Shown: positions 9,775-18,361 of the stretch, piece by piece
Layout: each line of letters begins with the position of its first letter
Numbering within the stretch: position 1 is the first letter of the stretch
NCBI GenBank assembly: GCA_963799105.1
Contig: CAWCVR010000023.1
Location: 62,001-126,000, forward strand
Origin: CAWCVR01 sp963799105
GTDB lineage: Bacteria; Acidobacteriota; Terriglobia; Bryobacterales; Bryobacteraceae
DNA length: 64,000 bases
Direction: 5' to 3'
Translations under genes and position numbers: made by a program
The notes under the pieces: model-generated
Database searches by the model: none
What the model saw: only the letters and a program-made list of their open reading frames with translations
What the model was told of the DNA's origin: nothing

Positions 9775-10908
9775 TTACCCGCGCCATCGCAGAAATGCGC
9801 CAACACCGCCGACCGATTCCAGCAAAGCCGGGTCTTCAACGAAAGTCACGGTTGCGCCGGTTTGGCGGGCTTTGGTCACCAGGACATCGGGCAGGGACGA
9901 TTGCGGCGCATCTTCGCTCTTCGTTCCTCCCTCCGCTTCGGGGACCTCCGGCTCGGGATGGCCCTCATCCAGGCCGCCGCTGATGAGCAATTCGTTAACT
10001 TGTCCTTTGGCCAGGGCTTCGAGCGTTTCCTCCGGCCCGGCTACGGCCAGTCCACGACCGCGGTATTGCTGCATCAGCCGCTCCACTTTTTCCGCGGCAG
10101 TTATGGCATCCTGCTCCTGTAACTTGGCGAGAGCGGCGGTGAGGACATCGTGCTCGGAAGCATGTATGTCGAGTTTGATTACCTCCACCATGGGGACCAT
10201 CTCCGGAGGCAGTAGTGCCTCGAGGAGCGGAATCGCAACCTGATCGCCAGCCAGGACGATGTGACTGATATTGTCTTCGCGGACAATCTGGACCAGGCGC
10301 TCGATCACCTCTTTGGCGTGTTCGTGGTGCGCGTTCCCCACCCGGCGCTGGTAACGCGATTGCGACCATCCACCCACCTTCACCCGATGAACCTTCTTGC
10401 CTTTCACCTCCTCGGCACCGATCTCCTGGCCAAGCCCGAACACGAAGATACGCGCCGTGTTCGTGTCCGTAAGCACGGCGGCGTACCGCGGGTATTGTCC
10501 GTCGAGATGGGCCAGATGATACAGGTGAGGCTGGTTGCAGGCGTAGACGCGGTTCTCGCTGACCGGGGCCGTTAACTGAATTGCCTCGAAGAATTCATCC
10601 GCGCCCCAACACGCGAAGATGGCGGCCCCGTTGGCCGCGGGGTCGATTTTGCCGGTTGCGTATGCAAGAATCCGCTCCACGTCGCGATCGAAACTGTTGC
10701 GTTCGGGGGAACCCGGCGCCCAGGTCCTGGAGAGAGCTTTGAACTCGCGATGAAGATGCGGCGCGGCATCGGGCGTGCGGCCGTGCCGATCCGGCTGGGT
10801 GTCCAGGTAAACGCTCAAGACCGGAAACGTGGTGGGCTCGAAGGCCACCAGCCGCGCGAGCGTCCCTTCCATGGTGCTCGCAAGCGGTTCTGTGATCGTG
10901 GATGCCAT
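9775..10908 (-). CDS. Bacterial Vms1/eRF1-like (baeRF) protein
   Basis: The protein (about 377 residues from the ATG at 10908) resembles the bacterial Vms1/Ankzf1 family of predicted peptidyl-tRNA hydrolases, which carry an eRF1 domain-2-like fold. The N-terminal part (PVLSVYLDTQPD) is followed by a domain with YAAVLTDTNTARIFVFGLG, then a basic GGWSQSRYQRR segment and an AKEVIERLVQI helix typical of the family. The C-terminal half (HIVLAGDQVAIPLLEALLP onward) looks like the eRF1_3 region. I chose the ATG at 10908 because the seven upstream residues (ACSCSV) look non-native. By family, the role would be rescue of stalled ribosomes, which is inferred. Confidence 0.75.
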   Translation of the reverse strand: MASTITEPLASTMEGTLARLVAFEPTTFPVLSVYLDTQPDRHGRTPDAAPHLHREFKALSRTWAPGSPERNSFDRDVERILAYATGKIDPAANGAAIFACWGADEFFEAIQLTAPVSENRVYACNQPHLYHLAHLDGQYPRYAAVLTDTNTARIFVFGLGQEIGAEEVKGKKVHRVKVGGWSQSRYQRRVGNAHHEHAKEVIERLVQIVREDNISHIVLAGDQVAIPLLEALLPPEMVPMVEVIKLDIHASEHDVLTAALAKLQEQDAITAAEKVERLMQQYRGRGLAVAGPEETLEALAKGQVNELLISGGLDEGHPEPEVPEAEGGTKSEDAPQSSLPDVLVTKARQTGATVTFVEDPALLESVGGVGAFLRWRG

Positions 10909-11030
10909 GACAGAACATGAGCACGCCACTGGCCAATAGGAGGCAATACGGAGAAATGAAGCTTTTTGCCACGACGCCGGACTTGCTGCCAGTGCTTGCG
11001 TGGTAACAGAAGTGTAATAATAGAAGTTTC

Positions 11031-12032
11031 ATGTTCAAGATATTCGGGCGTTCTTACCCAGGAACGCATCCTCTCGAGCACCCGCTCCGCGCGCTTCTTG
11101 AACGGCAAGCCGGAACCGGAGACGAGGACGCCGCCGTAGCCTTCAATATGGTTGACGATCACCGCGTTCCAGGAGGCCGCGAGAGGCTTTTACTCGAGTC
11201 CCTGGGCTCGACCGACATCGCAGCCACGAAGTTCAAAGACGATTTCAAGGACTTCTTCAAGAGCAACATCCGGTTCACTCAAACTCCCGACTTCATATTG
11301 CCAGTCAATGCCGAGAACCGGGTACCCATCCGAACTGGTTTTGAGGGCGACGGCTTGCAGCCGGGCCTGTCTCTGGTCCGACTGCTCGATCTCAGCGGAT
11401 TGGTCAGCGTGTACCGCAGGTACACGCGCCACAAATCCGGCCAATTCACCGGCTTGGAACGCGACCCGGCGAAGTTTCCTGAATGGCTGGAAGGTAAGTG
11501 CAAGGCGGGCGACGCCGCAAAGGAAGAGTTCATCGGGGCTACGCTCGACATTCTCAATGCTGACCGTAAGGCTCTCCCGTATCAACCGGTGTGGGCGGCG
11601 CTGTGGGATGAGTTCAGCCCCTATCTGAGCCACCCTGCCGGCGCCACGCGCTGGCGCCAGGCTCTCGGGCTGAAGCCTCAGACAAGCCCGCGCTGGTATG
11701 CCGTCCTTAAGTACACCGCCGGTGAAGTGGGAAGCCTGTACCGTCCGACTCAGATTGACGCCGACTGGAATTGCTATCACGCCCCCTCGGCCGGCAGCGC
11801 CCCGGTATGGAGGGGTGGGTGTACGATGGACTGTAGGGGAGAGTGCATGCTTCCGCTGAGCGAGTATGTGCACCAGCAGATCGATCACGAGCCTGAGCAC
11901 TGGACGTCCGCCGGCGGGCGTGTGGGACTAGACCAGATGACTGACACGCTCGGATTCCAGGAACAGCGCCGGCGGCACCACGAACTGCTGGTGAGTCATT
12001 TCGGTGAAGCCGCGCGCCGATGGAGATGCTGA
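11031..12032 (+). CDS. Unrecognised protein, 333 aa
   Basis: I do not recognise this protein. It has no signal peptide or membrane segment and is mixed helical, with a conserved-looking block SGLVSVYRRYTRHKSGQF and a Trp-rich C-terminal half (WAALWDEFSPYL, WRQALGLKPQTSPRWYAVLKY). A Cys-containing stretch (GGCTMDCRGECML) could hold a metal. Just upstream is a TAATAAT stretch suitable as a -10 element. The next gene starts 8 bases after its stop. Together with that gene it faces a histidine kinase/response regulator pair, so a signalling or conflict-system effector is possible but unproven. Confidence 0.6.
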   Translation: MFKIFGRSYPGTHPLEHPLRALLERQAGTGDEDAAVAFNMVDDHRVPGGRERLLLESLGSTDIAATKFKDDFKDFFKSNIRFTQTPDFILPVNAENRVPIRTGFEGDGLQPGLSLVRLLDLSGLVSVYRRYTRHKSGQFTGLERDPAKFPEWLEGKCKAGDAAKEEFIGATLDILNADRKALPYQPVWAALWDEFSPYLSHPAGATRWRQALGLKPQTSPRWYAVLKYTAGEVGSLYRPTQIDADWNCYHAPSAGSAPVWRGGCTMDCRGECMLPLSEYVHQQIDHEPEHWTSAGGRVGLDQMTDTLGFQEQRRRHHELLVSHFGEAARRWRC

Positions 12033-12039
12033 AACGAGG

Positions 12040-13212
12040 ATGAAAGCGGAATATCCGGACAATCCGGTTGGATGGGCGCGGCGCGCCGTGGACCAATGGC
12101 TGGTCCTCGCGCCCGTCAACCGGGAAGCGAGGCTCGTCCGGTGGCTGCAGAACTACGACGAAGCGGCCGACTGGGGTGACGAGCCGTACATCTGGATTCT
12201 GAACTCGTTGCCGCCCGGAGCAGACGGAGCGGACGCACGGAAGGCAATGGCGGAAGCGATTCAGGCTGTGCTGGCGCGCCGTCCCAACGTCGAACCGCTC
12301 GGCAAGCATCGCGAGCAGCTTCTGTATAACCTGCTTCAACTTGCCGCCGCGATCTACAGGCCCAACCGGTTGTGGCAGCCGCTGCTGGAGTTGCTGAACA
12401 GGAGAAAACTGGCCGGAGAATTCCTCGGGTCCGATCTGCGCGCCTCGTTGCGCGCCGCCCTGATCGGGAATCAGGGCGACGGCCAACTCGCGGAGTTGTG
12501 GTTGAGGATGGGCAGGAACCAGGAGGACTATCTGCCGGGCACTCCGGTTCACGCGTACTACGGCGCCCTCATGCTTCCGCCGGTGGACGGGGGGCGGCCA
12601 TCGCCCGTGGTGAAGGATTCGCTGTCGCTGGCTGCAGCGGATCTGGAGTCGGACTTCGACCGGCGCCGCCCCCGGTTCATGGAACTGCTGCGGTCCCTCA
12701 CCACCGCGTTTCCTCGAGACAGCGCCCGTTGGGATCGCGATCTCGTCTTCATGGCCGACGAGGCTCGATGGCCGATCTGGACGTGTTCCTGCGTCAACAT
12801 GTTCCCCCGGTTCACAGAGCCAGGGGAGGTAGGTATGCCTGCTCCGGTAGCGCGAACGATCCGGAGTTCTTTCGATGTTCAGATAAGCCAGGAGCTCTGG
12901 GGTGGTTGCGTGGCCAGAATGACTCTGCGGGGTGAGGCGTTGGCCTACTATGAGCGCTTCCACGACAAGTTCGCTGCGTATCTCGCCAGCATGCAGGAAC
13001 AGGTCCGGTATCGCAGCGACGCGGCCTGGGAGGGGCTTTTGCACATCACCCTCGAGCGCTCCCTAAAGTGGATTGTCCCGCCTTCGCCGCTTAAGACCTT
13101 GGCGCCATTCCATTATCTGACGTTTCCGGCGCTCAATCCCGGATTCTCATCGCCAACTAGGCTGCCCACGAGCGCGATCAGTTTCTCGGGCAGTTCCTTC
13201 TTGCTGAGGTAG
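12040..13212 (+). CDS. Unrecognised helical protein, 390 aa
   Basis: I do not recognise this protein. The middle (about residues 60-190) is helical and repeat-like, with runs such as LLYNLLQLAAAIYRPNRLWQPL and LAELWLRMGR, suggestive of TPR-like packing. The C-terminal half is rich in aromatic residues. I prefer the ATG at 12040 (after AACGAGG) to the in-frame start at 12004, which would overlap the previous gene by 29 bases. The last 100 bases run antisense through the end of the response regulator gene, so the native C-terminus may be shorter or altered by an indel. Confidence 0.55.
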   Translation: MKAEYPDNPVGWARRAVDQWLVLAPVNREARLVRWLQNYDEAADWGDEPYIWILNSLPPGADGADARKAMAEAIQAVLARRPNVEPLGKHREQLLYNLLQLAAAIYRPNRLWQPLLELLNRRKLAGEFLGSDLRASLRAALIGNQGDGQLAELWLRMGRNQEDYLPGTPVHAYYGALMLPPVDGGRPSPVVKDSLSLAAADLESDFDRRRPRFMELLRSLTTAFPRDSARWDRDLVFMADEARWPIWTCSCVNMFPRFTEPGEVGMPAPVARTIRSSFDVQISQELWGGCVARMTLRGEALAYYERFHDKFAAYLASMQEQVRYRSDAAWEGLLHITLERSLKWIVPPSPLKTLAPFHYLTFPALNPGFSSPTRLPTSAISFSGSSFLLR

Positions 13213-13595
13213 TGCACCGGCCGCCCTTCAAGCCGCTTCAGGTCCTTGGCCAAGTCGCCGTTGGTCAGCACAGTGAACAGCACCGCTGGCACCTCGCTGA
13301 AAGCCGGGTTTGCCCACAGGGCCTCGGCGCAACGTATTCCCGCTCTGAAGAAGCCGCCGGACTCCTCGTAATCCTCTGGAGCGCGCACCACTGTCCCGTC
13401 TTCGGCGATTTCAGTCCAGGGAAGCATGACATCGAAGATCACGACGTCCGGGCGCGCGAGCACCGTGGACTTCAGGACGGCCAGGAACTCCTGCTCTGTC
13501 TTCATCAACAGTGGCAGCGTGGGGAAGGCACTCTTGAGAACTGCCAGAATGTCTTTAGCTTGCGTCGGATCGTCTTCTACTAGCCAGATCGCCAT
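13113..13595 (-). CDS. Single-domain response regulator (receiver)
   Basis: The 160-residue protein is a receiver without output domain: acidic pair EDD (residues 7-9), likely phosphoacceptor Asp55 in VVIFDVMLP, Thr/Lys-containing C-terminal motifs (LFTVLTNGD, HYLSKKELPEK). An unusual insertion after the phosphorylation loop (TEIAEDGTVVRAPEDYEES, about residues 61-79) separates it from CheY-like proteins. It follows the kinase gene by 15 bases with an AAGG ribosome site, so the two form a two-component operon. Its 3' end overlaps the end of the opposing gene. Confidence 0.88.
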   Translation of the reverse strand: MAIWLVEDDPTQAKDILAVLKSAFPTLPLLMKTEQEFLAVLKSTVLARPDVVIFDVMLPWTEIAEDGTVVRAPEDYEESGGFFRAGIRCAEALWANPAFSEVPAVLFTVLTNGDLAKDLKRLEGRPVHYLSKKELPEKLIALVGSLVGDENPGLSAGNVR

Positions 13596-13610
13596 GGGTT
13601 GCCTTTCTTA

Positions 13611-15989
13611 CTAGAAACGGAACAGAAGCTTGACTTCCGTCCAGCCATCCGGTGTGGTTGGGAGCACTAGCAACTCCCCATTGTGCGCCTTCATCACGTG
13701 ATCCACCAACCAAAGGCCCACGCCGCTTCCGGAACCGGTTACGAGCTTGGCCTGTTCGCCTCTCCAGCCGCGCTTGACGCAATTGGGCACATCTTGTGGC
13801 AGTATACGCAAACCCTTATTGCGAAATGTGACGTGGAAACGGTCGTTCTTGGAAACCCCGGCGTACACCTCCACCTTGGTGCGCGGAACAGAGTACTTGC
13901 CGGCATTGTCGAGCAGGTTGCTGACTGCATGCTCGATCAACTCCAGGTCCATCCATACCGTGCGCTGCTCCAGCACCACGAAGCCCGCCGAGGAGACCAT
14001 GACGTCAATGCCGCGATCCGGATCGAGCCGCTCCTGTTCATCCCGCGCAGCAGTTTGGACCAGGGCCAACAAGTCCATGCGCGTTACCGGGCGCAGGTTA
14101 GCTAGCACTTCGCCACACTCGGTCAATTGCGCAAACATCTGGGTGCTCCACACCATAGTGCTAGCCCAGGACAGGCTGCCCCGAATTGACGCGAGCTGAT
14201 CCCGAACCAGGGGCGGCAGATTGGTCTTCAGTTCTTCGCTGACTTTGCGTAACGCCGCCAGCACGGGGCTGCGCAACTGATGTGCGAGATTCTGGTATGT
14301 CCGCACCTGCCGGAGAGCGGCCTCGCGGCGCTCGCGCTCAGCCTCACGCCGGCCATCGAGCGTGCGCGCAAGATCGTGGTAGAGACTGATCTGCTCGGCA
14401 ACCAGTCCGGCGACGGCCAGCGCGAGAGGCGTGAACTCGCGCTCGCCCGCGCTGGCAGCCACCAACACTCCGTCGACCGCTCCATCCGCCGGGAGCGGCG
14501 CCGCGATCATGTGCCGGATGCGCTCGCAGCTTGCCGGAACCGCCACCGCCACCGCTCCGGCCTGCGGGTTGTTGCCTGCGCGCAGAGCTTCCGCTGCCGT
14601 CAGAACCGCGGCCATATCGCCCGGTGCCAGCGGCTCTCCGGGTGGCAAGGTGGCTTCAGCCGGTCCGCCGGCGGCGGACATGTTGACCACTGCCGCGATG
14701 TCGGCGGCGATCACCGCGCTCCGCAGCACCCCCACGGCCTCCACATCAACCCCACGCAGGTTCGGATGCTGCCCTTGAAACTCGGTTTGCGCCAGCCGGT
14801 TGAGCCGGCTTACGCCCTCGGTGATTGAGCGCAAGCTGGCGATCTTCTCCGCGATCTCGCGCTGGCGTTGCGAGCTATCCCAGAACTGGCCGATTCGCGT
14901 CGCCAGCAGTTTCAACAGTTCGACATCCCGTTCCGCATAGTAATGCGGCGCGCGTAACGCGGCGCAACAGCGCAACGCCCCCAGCAGTCGCTCACCTACG
15001 GTCACGGGCACGCAGATGAAGCTGACCGGGGGAAGATCATCAATGGGGAGATCGAACCGCTTCGCCATGATATCGAGGACATGGTCGCGGTCCGACCAGG
15101 TGATGTCGGGATACCTGGCATCGAGAATCGGGCGGTCCTGCTCAAAGCAAGCCAGATCGAACACATCGACCGGACGCTGGTGCTCCAGCACCCACGGCGT
15201 CAGCCCCGGTTCGCCCGCAACGTAGCTCTTCTTCGACACGTGCTGAGAAAAGGTCGTGGCCACCACGTCGTACCGGTTGGGCGTGCGGAGCCGGTCCTCC
15301 AACACGAGCGACGTTTCAAGACTCCGAAACGCGTCGCCAACAAGGACGCACGCGCGTTGCAGCGCCTCGTTCACAGCCGCATCGCCGGCTTCCGCTGCGA
15401 TGCGCTGCTCGGCCTCTTGCAGATGGAGGTCAAGCTCCCGGAGAACACCGAAGCTCACGCGGTCCCGAATCGCCTGAAACAGCCCCGGCACCAGATCCGC
15501 CATGCGGCGAGCGATATCCAGTTCGTCCGGCGCAAAGCCGCCTGGCGGCAGGCGGTAGAGATCGAGCGATCCCTTGCGGTCGTCAGGGCAAGGAATTGGG
15601 ATGGCGCAAAACGAGCGGATGCCAGTGCGCTTGAAGAACGGCAGGCTGAAATCAACTCGCGGATCAATCTTCGCGTCCTCCACCGAAGCGGTCTTCCCTG
15701 CCAGCACCGCCTGCCCCGTCACGCAGCCCAGGTCCAGCTTGTACGTTGTCCAAAATGGCATCCGGCGGAACCACTGCGCCACGGCGAAGAACTCACCCAC
15801 CGGAGGATCGGCCTTCAGCCGGGAACCCGGCGTCTCCTCCCACAGGATGCAGCCATCGGCGTCGAAGCTCTCGGCGATGAACTGGAGGACGCTGCTCATC
15901 CCGGCCAGCTTGGTCTGCCCGAGAGCGGTCATCACCAACTCCTGGACCCTGTCCGCAGTGGGCCGCGAGATCCCGGCGGAGGTAGCCAT
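13611..15989 (-). CDS. Multi-GAF sensor histidine kinase
   Basis: From the ATG at 15989 the protein has 792 residues and is soluble. Three GAF-like regions are suggested (roughly residues 15-145, 180-370 and 400-530; e.g. RSFCAIPIPCP and FICVPVTVGERLLGALRC). Then come a HisKA helix with likely phosphorylated His570 (QNLAHQLRSPV), an N-box (HAVSNLLDNAGKYS) and a G-box (GSGSGVGLWLVDHV). An upstream in-frame extension to 16130 lacks domain content, so I start at MATSAGISRP. It is the partner of the receiver at 13113 and lies tail-to-tail with the two unrecognised genes. The sensed signal is unknown. Confidence 0.88.
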   Translation of the reverse strand: MATSAGISRPTADRVQELVMTALGQTKLAGMSSVLQFIAESFDADGCILWEETPGSRLKADPPVGEFFAVAQWFRRMPFWTTYKLDLGCVTGQAVLAGKTASVEDAKIDPRVDFSLPFFKRTGIRSFCAIPIPCPDDRKGSLDLYRLPPGGFAPDELDIARRMADLVPGLFQAIRDRVSFGVLRELDLHLQEAEQRIAAEAGDAAVNEALQRACVLVGDAFRSLETSLVLEDRLRTPNRYDVVATTFSQHVSKKSYVAGEPGLTPWVLEHQRPVDVFDLACFEQDRPILDARYPDITWSDRDHVLDIMAKRFDLPIDDLPPVSFICVPVTVGERLLGALRCCAALRAPHYYAERDVELLKLLATRIGQFWDSSQRQREIAEKIASLRSITEGVSRLNRLAQTEFQGQHPNLRGVDVEAVGVLRSAVIAADIAAVVNMSAAGGPAEATLPPGEPLAPGDMAAVLTAAEALRAGNNPQAGAVAVAVPASCERIRHMIAAPLPADGAVDGVLVAASAGEREFTPLALAVAGLVAEQISLYHDLARTLDGRREAERERREAALRQVRTYQNLAHQLRSPVLAALRKVSEELKTNLPPLVRDQLASIRGSLSWASTMVWSTQMFAQLTECGEVLANLRPVTRMDLLALVQTAARDEQERLDPDRGIDVMVSSAGFVVLEQRTVWMDLELIEHAVSNLLDNAGKYSVPRTKVEVYAGVSKNDRFHVTFRNKGLRILPQDVPNCVKRGWRGEQAKLVTGSGSGVGLWLVDHVMKAHNGELLVLPTTPDGWTEVKLLFRF

Positions 15990-16312
15990 GTGTCCATTAT
16001 TGCACTGCGAGCAAGCGCCGCCGCTAACGTCATTTTCGGAGATCCGCTGAGCCGAAGTTTGTTTCAACCCCCGGGGACGGTGGAGGGGACGCATGGGAGG
16101 TTTCGAAGCTGCTCGGCTGTTGTGCCCCACTGCCCTGCCCGGCCGTTACCAGCCGACACTTCCTCACGTCAATCGCACTCACATGGCGAATAGGGGTCGG
16201 CACCCCAATTCGGCCGCCAGGGTCCTAGTTGTGGGCCTTGTAGGCCCGTAAGGCTCGATGTCACCCTCGCGACAGGCCCCTCAACGTGTGCCCTTCCCCA
16301 CCCGCCGCCGGC
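15990..16312. other. Intergenic region without a recognisable gene
   Basis: This stretch separates the histidine kinase from the truncated ygiD copy. I see no open frame with a family match. Only a small hairpin around GGGCCTTGTAGGCCC stands out. It may hold the promoter of the leftward kinase operon. Confidence 0.5.
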
Positions 16313-17041
16313 CTACGCCCCCACACGCACCGCCAGCATCGATACTGACCCGCCGTCCACGCCTTCCACGGGGAACTCGATCAAGTCTGCCGCCTGGCGC
16401 GCGCCCAGCACGTAGAGCAGCGGCAGGTAATGGTCCGGCGTCGGAATGGCGAGCGCGGCGTCGCCTCCAAGCTTCTGGTACTCCACAAGCTGCTGGAACT
16501 CGCCGGCGGCAATGAGCGCGCGCGCGTGCCGCTCGAAGCGCGCCGCCCAGTCGTAGGGGCCGCGCAATTCCCCGCCCCAGTCGTAGGCGCGCAGGTTGTG
16601 GACCAGGTTGCCGCTGGCGGCGATCAGCACGCCCTCCGCCCGCAGCGGCGCCAGGCGCCGGCCTAGATCGAAATGAAAGGACGCCGGCGCGCGCTGGTCG
16701 ATGCTCAGTTGCACCACGGGAATGTCCGCCTTCGGGTACGCGTGGCACAGCACCGACCACGTGCCGTGGTCCAGGCCCCACGTCTCATCCAGGTTGACGG
16801 CGAGCGGCGCCAGCAGCTTGGCCACGCGCCGCGCCAGCTCGGGATCGCCGGGCGCCGGATACTGCACCTGGTACAACTCCGGCGGAAAGCCGCCGAAATC
16901 GTGGATGGTACGGGGCGCGGTCATCACCGTCACCGCGGTCTCGGAAACGTACCAGTGCGCCGAAATGGCGAGGATCGCCCGCGGGCGCGGAATCTCTTCC
17001 CCCATGCGGCGCCAGGCTTCGGTGTAGCCGTTGACGGCCAC
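16313..17041 (-). pseudogene. 5'-truncated copy of ygiD (LigB-type extradiol dioxygenase)
   Basis: This copy is close to the intact gene at 18851-19633 over almost its whole length but lacks the first 19 or so codons. Those include the FGHGNP segment, whose His is a metal ligand in the YgiD family. Homology stops abruptly at about 17041, where the intact copy continues into its true N-terminus. It could still be translated from a GTG (VAVNGYTEAW), but without the ligand it should be inactive. The difference from the intact copy is spread along the gene, so the duplication is not recent. Confidence 0.8.
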
Positions 17042-17111
17042 GGCGCCTGGCTTGCAAACCGCCGGGGCGGTGCTGACGGTGAGACGGATTTGGTGCCGCA
17101 GTGACGAGGCC

Positions 17112-17130
17112 GTGACTTAAGTTAAGTCAC
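17112..17130. promoter_or_regulatory. Palindromic site 1 upstream of the ATPase module
   Basis: GTGACTTAAGTTAAGTCAC is a perfect 9-bp inverted repeat around one central base. A close relative lies 64 bases further on. The position, upstream of the ATPase gene and in a short AT-richer stretch, suits a repressor site, but a mobile palindrome is also possible. Confidence 0.55.
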
Positions 17131-17175
17131 CAGAAAAACGTAAGTATTTGAAAATGGGAAGGTTACGAAATCCGC

Positions 17176-17194
17176 GTGACTTGAGTCTAGTCAC
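17176..17194. promoter_or_regulatory. Palindromic site 2 upstream of the ATPase module
   Basis: GTGACTTGAGTCTAGTCAC matches site 1 at 16 of 19 positions and keeps the outer GTGACT/AGTCAC arms. The start-to-start distance of 64 bases is about six helical turns, which would put two bound proteins on the same DNA face. Confidence 0.55.
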
Positions 17195-17255
17195 GCCCCC
17201 CCATGTCGTCCTGCACCGTTCCGCTCGGCCTGGGATGCGAGGTATCATTCCTATT

Positions 17256-18359
17256 GTGATACGTCGGCTTTACATTCATAACTTCCGTTGCCTGGAGAAC
17301 TTCGAACTACCGGTCTCAGGACTGCCGTCCGTCCTGCTGATTGGGAAGAACGGGTCGGGGAAGACCGCGGTCGGGCTGGCGCTCGAGATCTTGCAGAAGA
17401 TCGGACGGGACACGAACCGGGTTGGCGACCTGGTGAAGCCGAAGGATCTCCCTGGCGGACGTACGGATGTCCCGATGCGGTTTGAGATCGAGGTCGAATT
17501 GGAAGGCAAGGTTTACGCGTACGCCATCGCCCTCGAATTCCCGGAGGGGTTCAAGGAACTGCGCGTGCTGGAAGAGAAGCTCACGGTCGATGGCAAGCCC
17601 GTTCTCACTCGCGAGGCGGCGAAGGTTCACCTGGCGGAGACGGGCCAGGAGAGGGAAGCGAATTTCCCGATTGACTGGCACTTGGTGGCCCTTCCAATCA
17701 TTCAACAGCAATCGAAAAACCATCCTCTGATCGTCTTCAAGCAGTGGCTTTCGCGCATGCTCATCCTCAGGCCGATGCCCGGCTTGATCTCGGGAAGTTC
17801 AACGGGCGAGACGCTACAGCCCAATCCTCAGGTCACCGACTTCGGCGCGTGGTTCACGGGCCTCCTGCTCTACGCGCCTTCCCAATATCAGACAATCGAC
17901 GAGTATCTAAAGCAGGTTATGCCGGACATGAAGGACATCAAGAATCCTCTCGTCGGCACGGACTCGCGAAGCCTCGTCGTCCAGTTCTCGAACGTTCAGG
18001 GAACCATCCAGCTTCCTTTCGAGGACCTGTCCGACGGGGAGAAGTGTTTCATGATATGCGCCCTGGTGCTGGCCGCAAACCGTGCTTGCGGCCCCCTGGT
18101 TTGCTTCTGGGATGAACCGGACACCTACCTGGCGCTGAACGAGGTTGGTCACTTCGTGGTGGCTCTTCGCAGGGCATTCCAGTCCGGCGGACAATTCATC
18201 GCGACGTCGCACAATCCCGAGGCCATTCGGCGTTTTTCCGACGAAAATACGCTCTATCTCCGCCGCGAGAATCACCTCGAGCCCACTGTCGTTCGCCCGC
18301 TCGGGCAGTTGCAGATCGTAGGGGATCTCGTCGGCGCGCTGATTCGCGACGACGTGTAG
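17256..18359 (+). CDS. ABC-type AAA ATPase of a two-gene, OLD/PARIS-like module
   Basis: The protein (367 residues) is an ABC-type ATPase of the OLD/AAA_15/AAA_21 kind: Walker A IGKNGSGKT (about 29-37), signature LSDGEK (about 257-262), Walker B LVCFWDEPD (about 279-288) and H-switch ATSHNPE near 317. The start RRLYIHNFRCLENFEL is the classic N-terminus of such proteins. I therefore choose the GTG at 17256, while an ATG at 17235 is also in frame. The partner gene starts 2 bases after its stop. In this family the ATPase senses a trigger and licenses a TOPRIM effector. That role here is inferred from the arrangement. The cargo lies between two ygiD copies. Confidence 0.85.
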   Translation: MIRRLYIHNFRCLENFELPVSGLPSVLLIGKNGSGKTAVGLALEILQKIGRDTNRVGDLVKPKDLPGGRTDVPMRFEIEVELEGKVYAYAIALEFPEGFKELRVLEEKLTVDGKPVLTREAAKVHLAETGQEREANFPIDWHLVALPIIQQQSKNHPLIVFKQWLSRMLILRPMPGLISGSSTGETLQPNPQVTDFGAWFTGLLLYAPSQYQTIDEYLKQVMPDMKDIKNPLVGTDSRSLVVQFSNVQGTIQLPFEDLSDGEKCFMICALVLAANRACGPLVCFWDEPDTYLALNEVGHFVVALRRAFQSGGQFIATSHNPEAIRRFSDENTLYLRRENHLEPTVVRPLGQLQIVGDLVGALIRDDV

Positions 18360-18361
18360 CC

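Noticed and set aside
10815..11162. Minus-strand frame of 115 codons before the 333-residue gene
   Set aside because: It has a plausible composition but conflicts with the longer plus-strand gene and has no family match.
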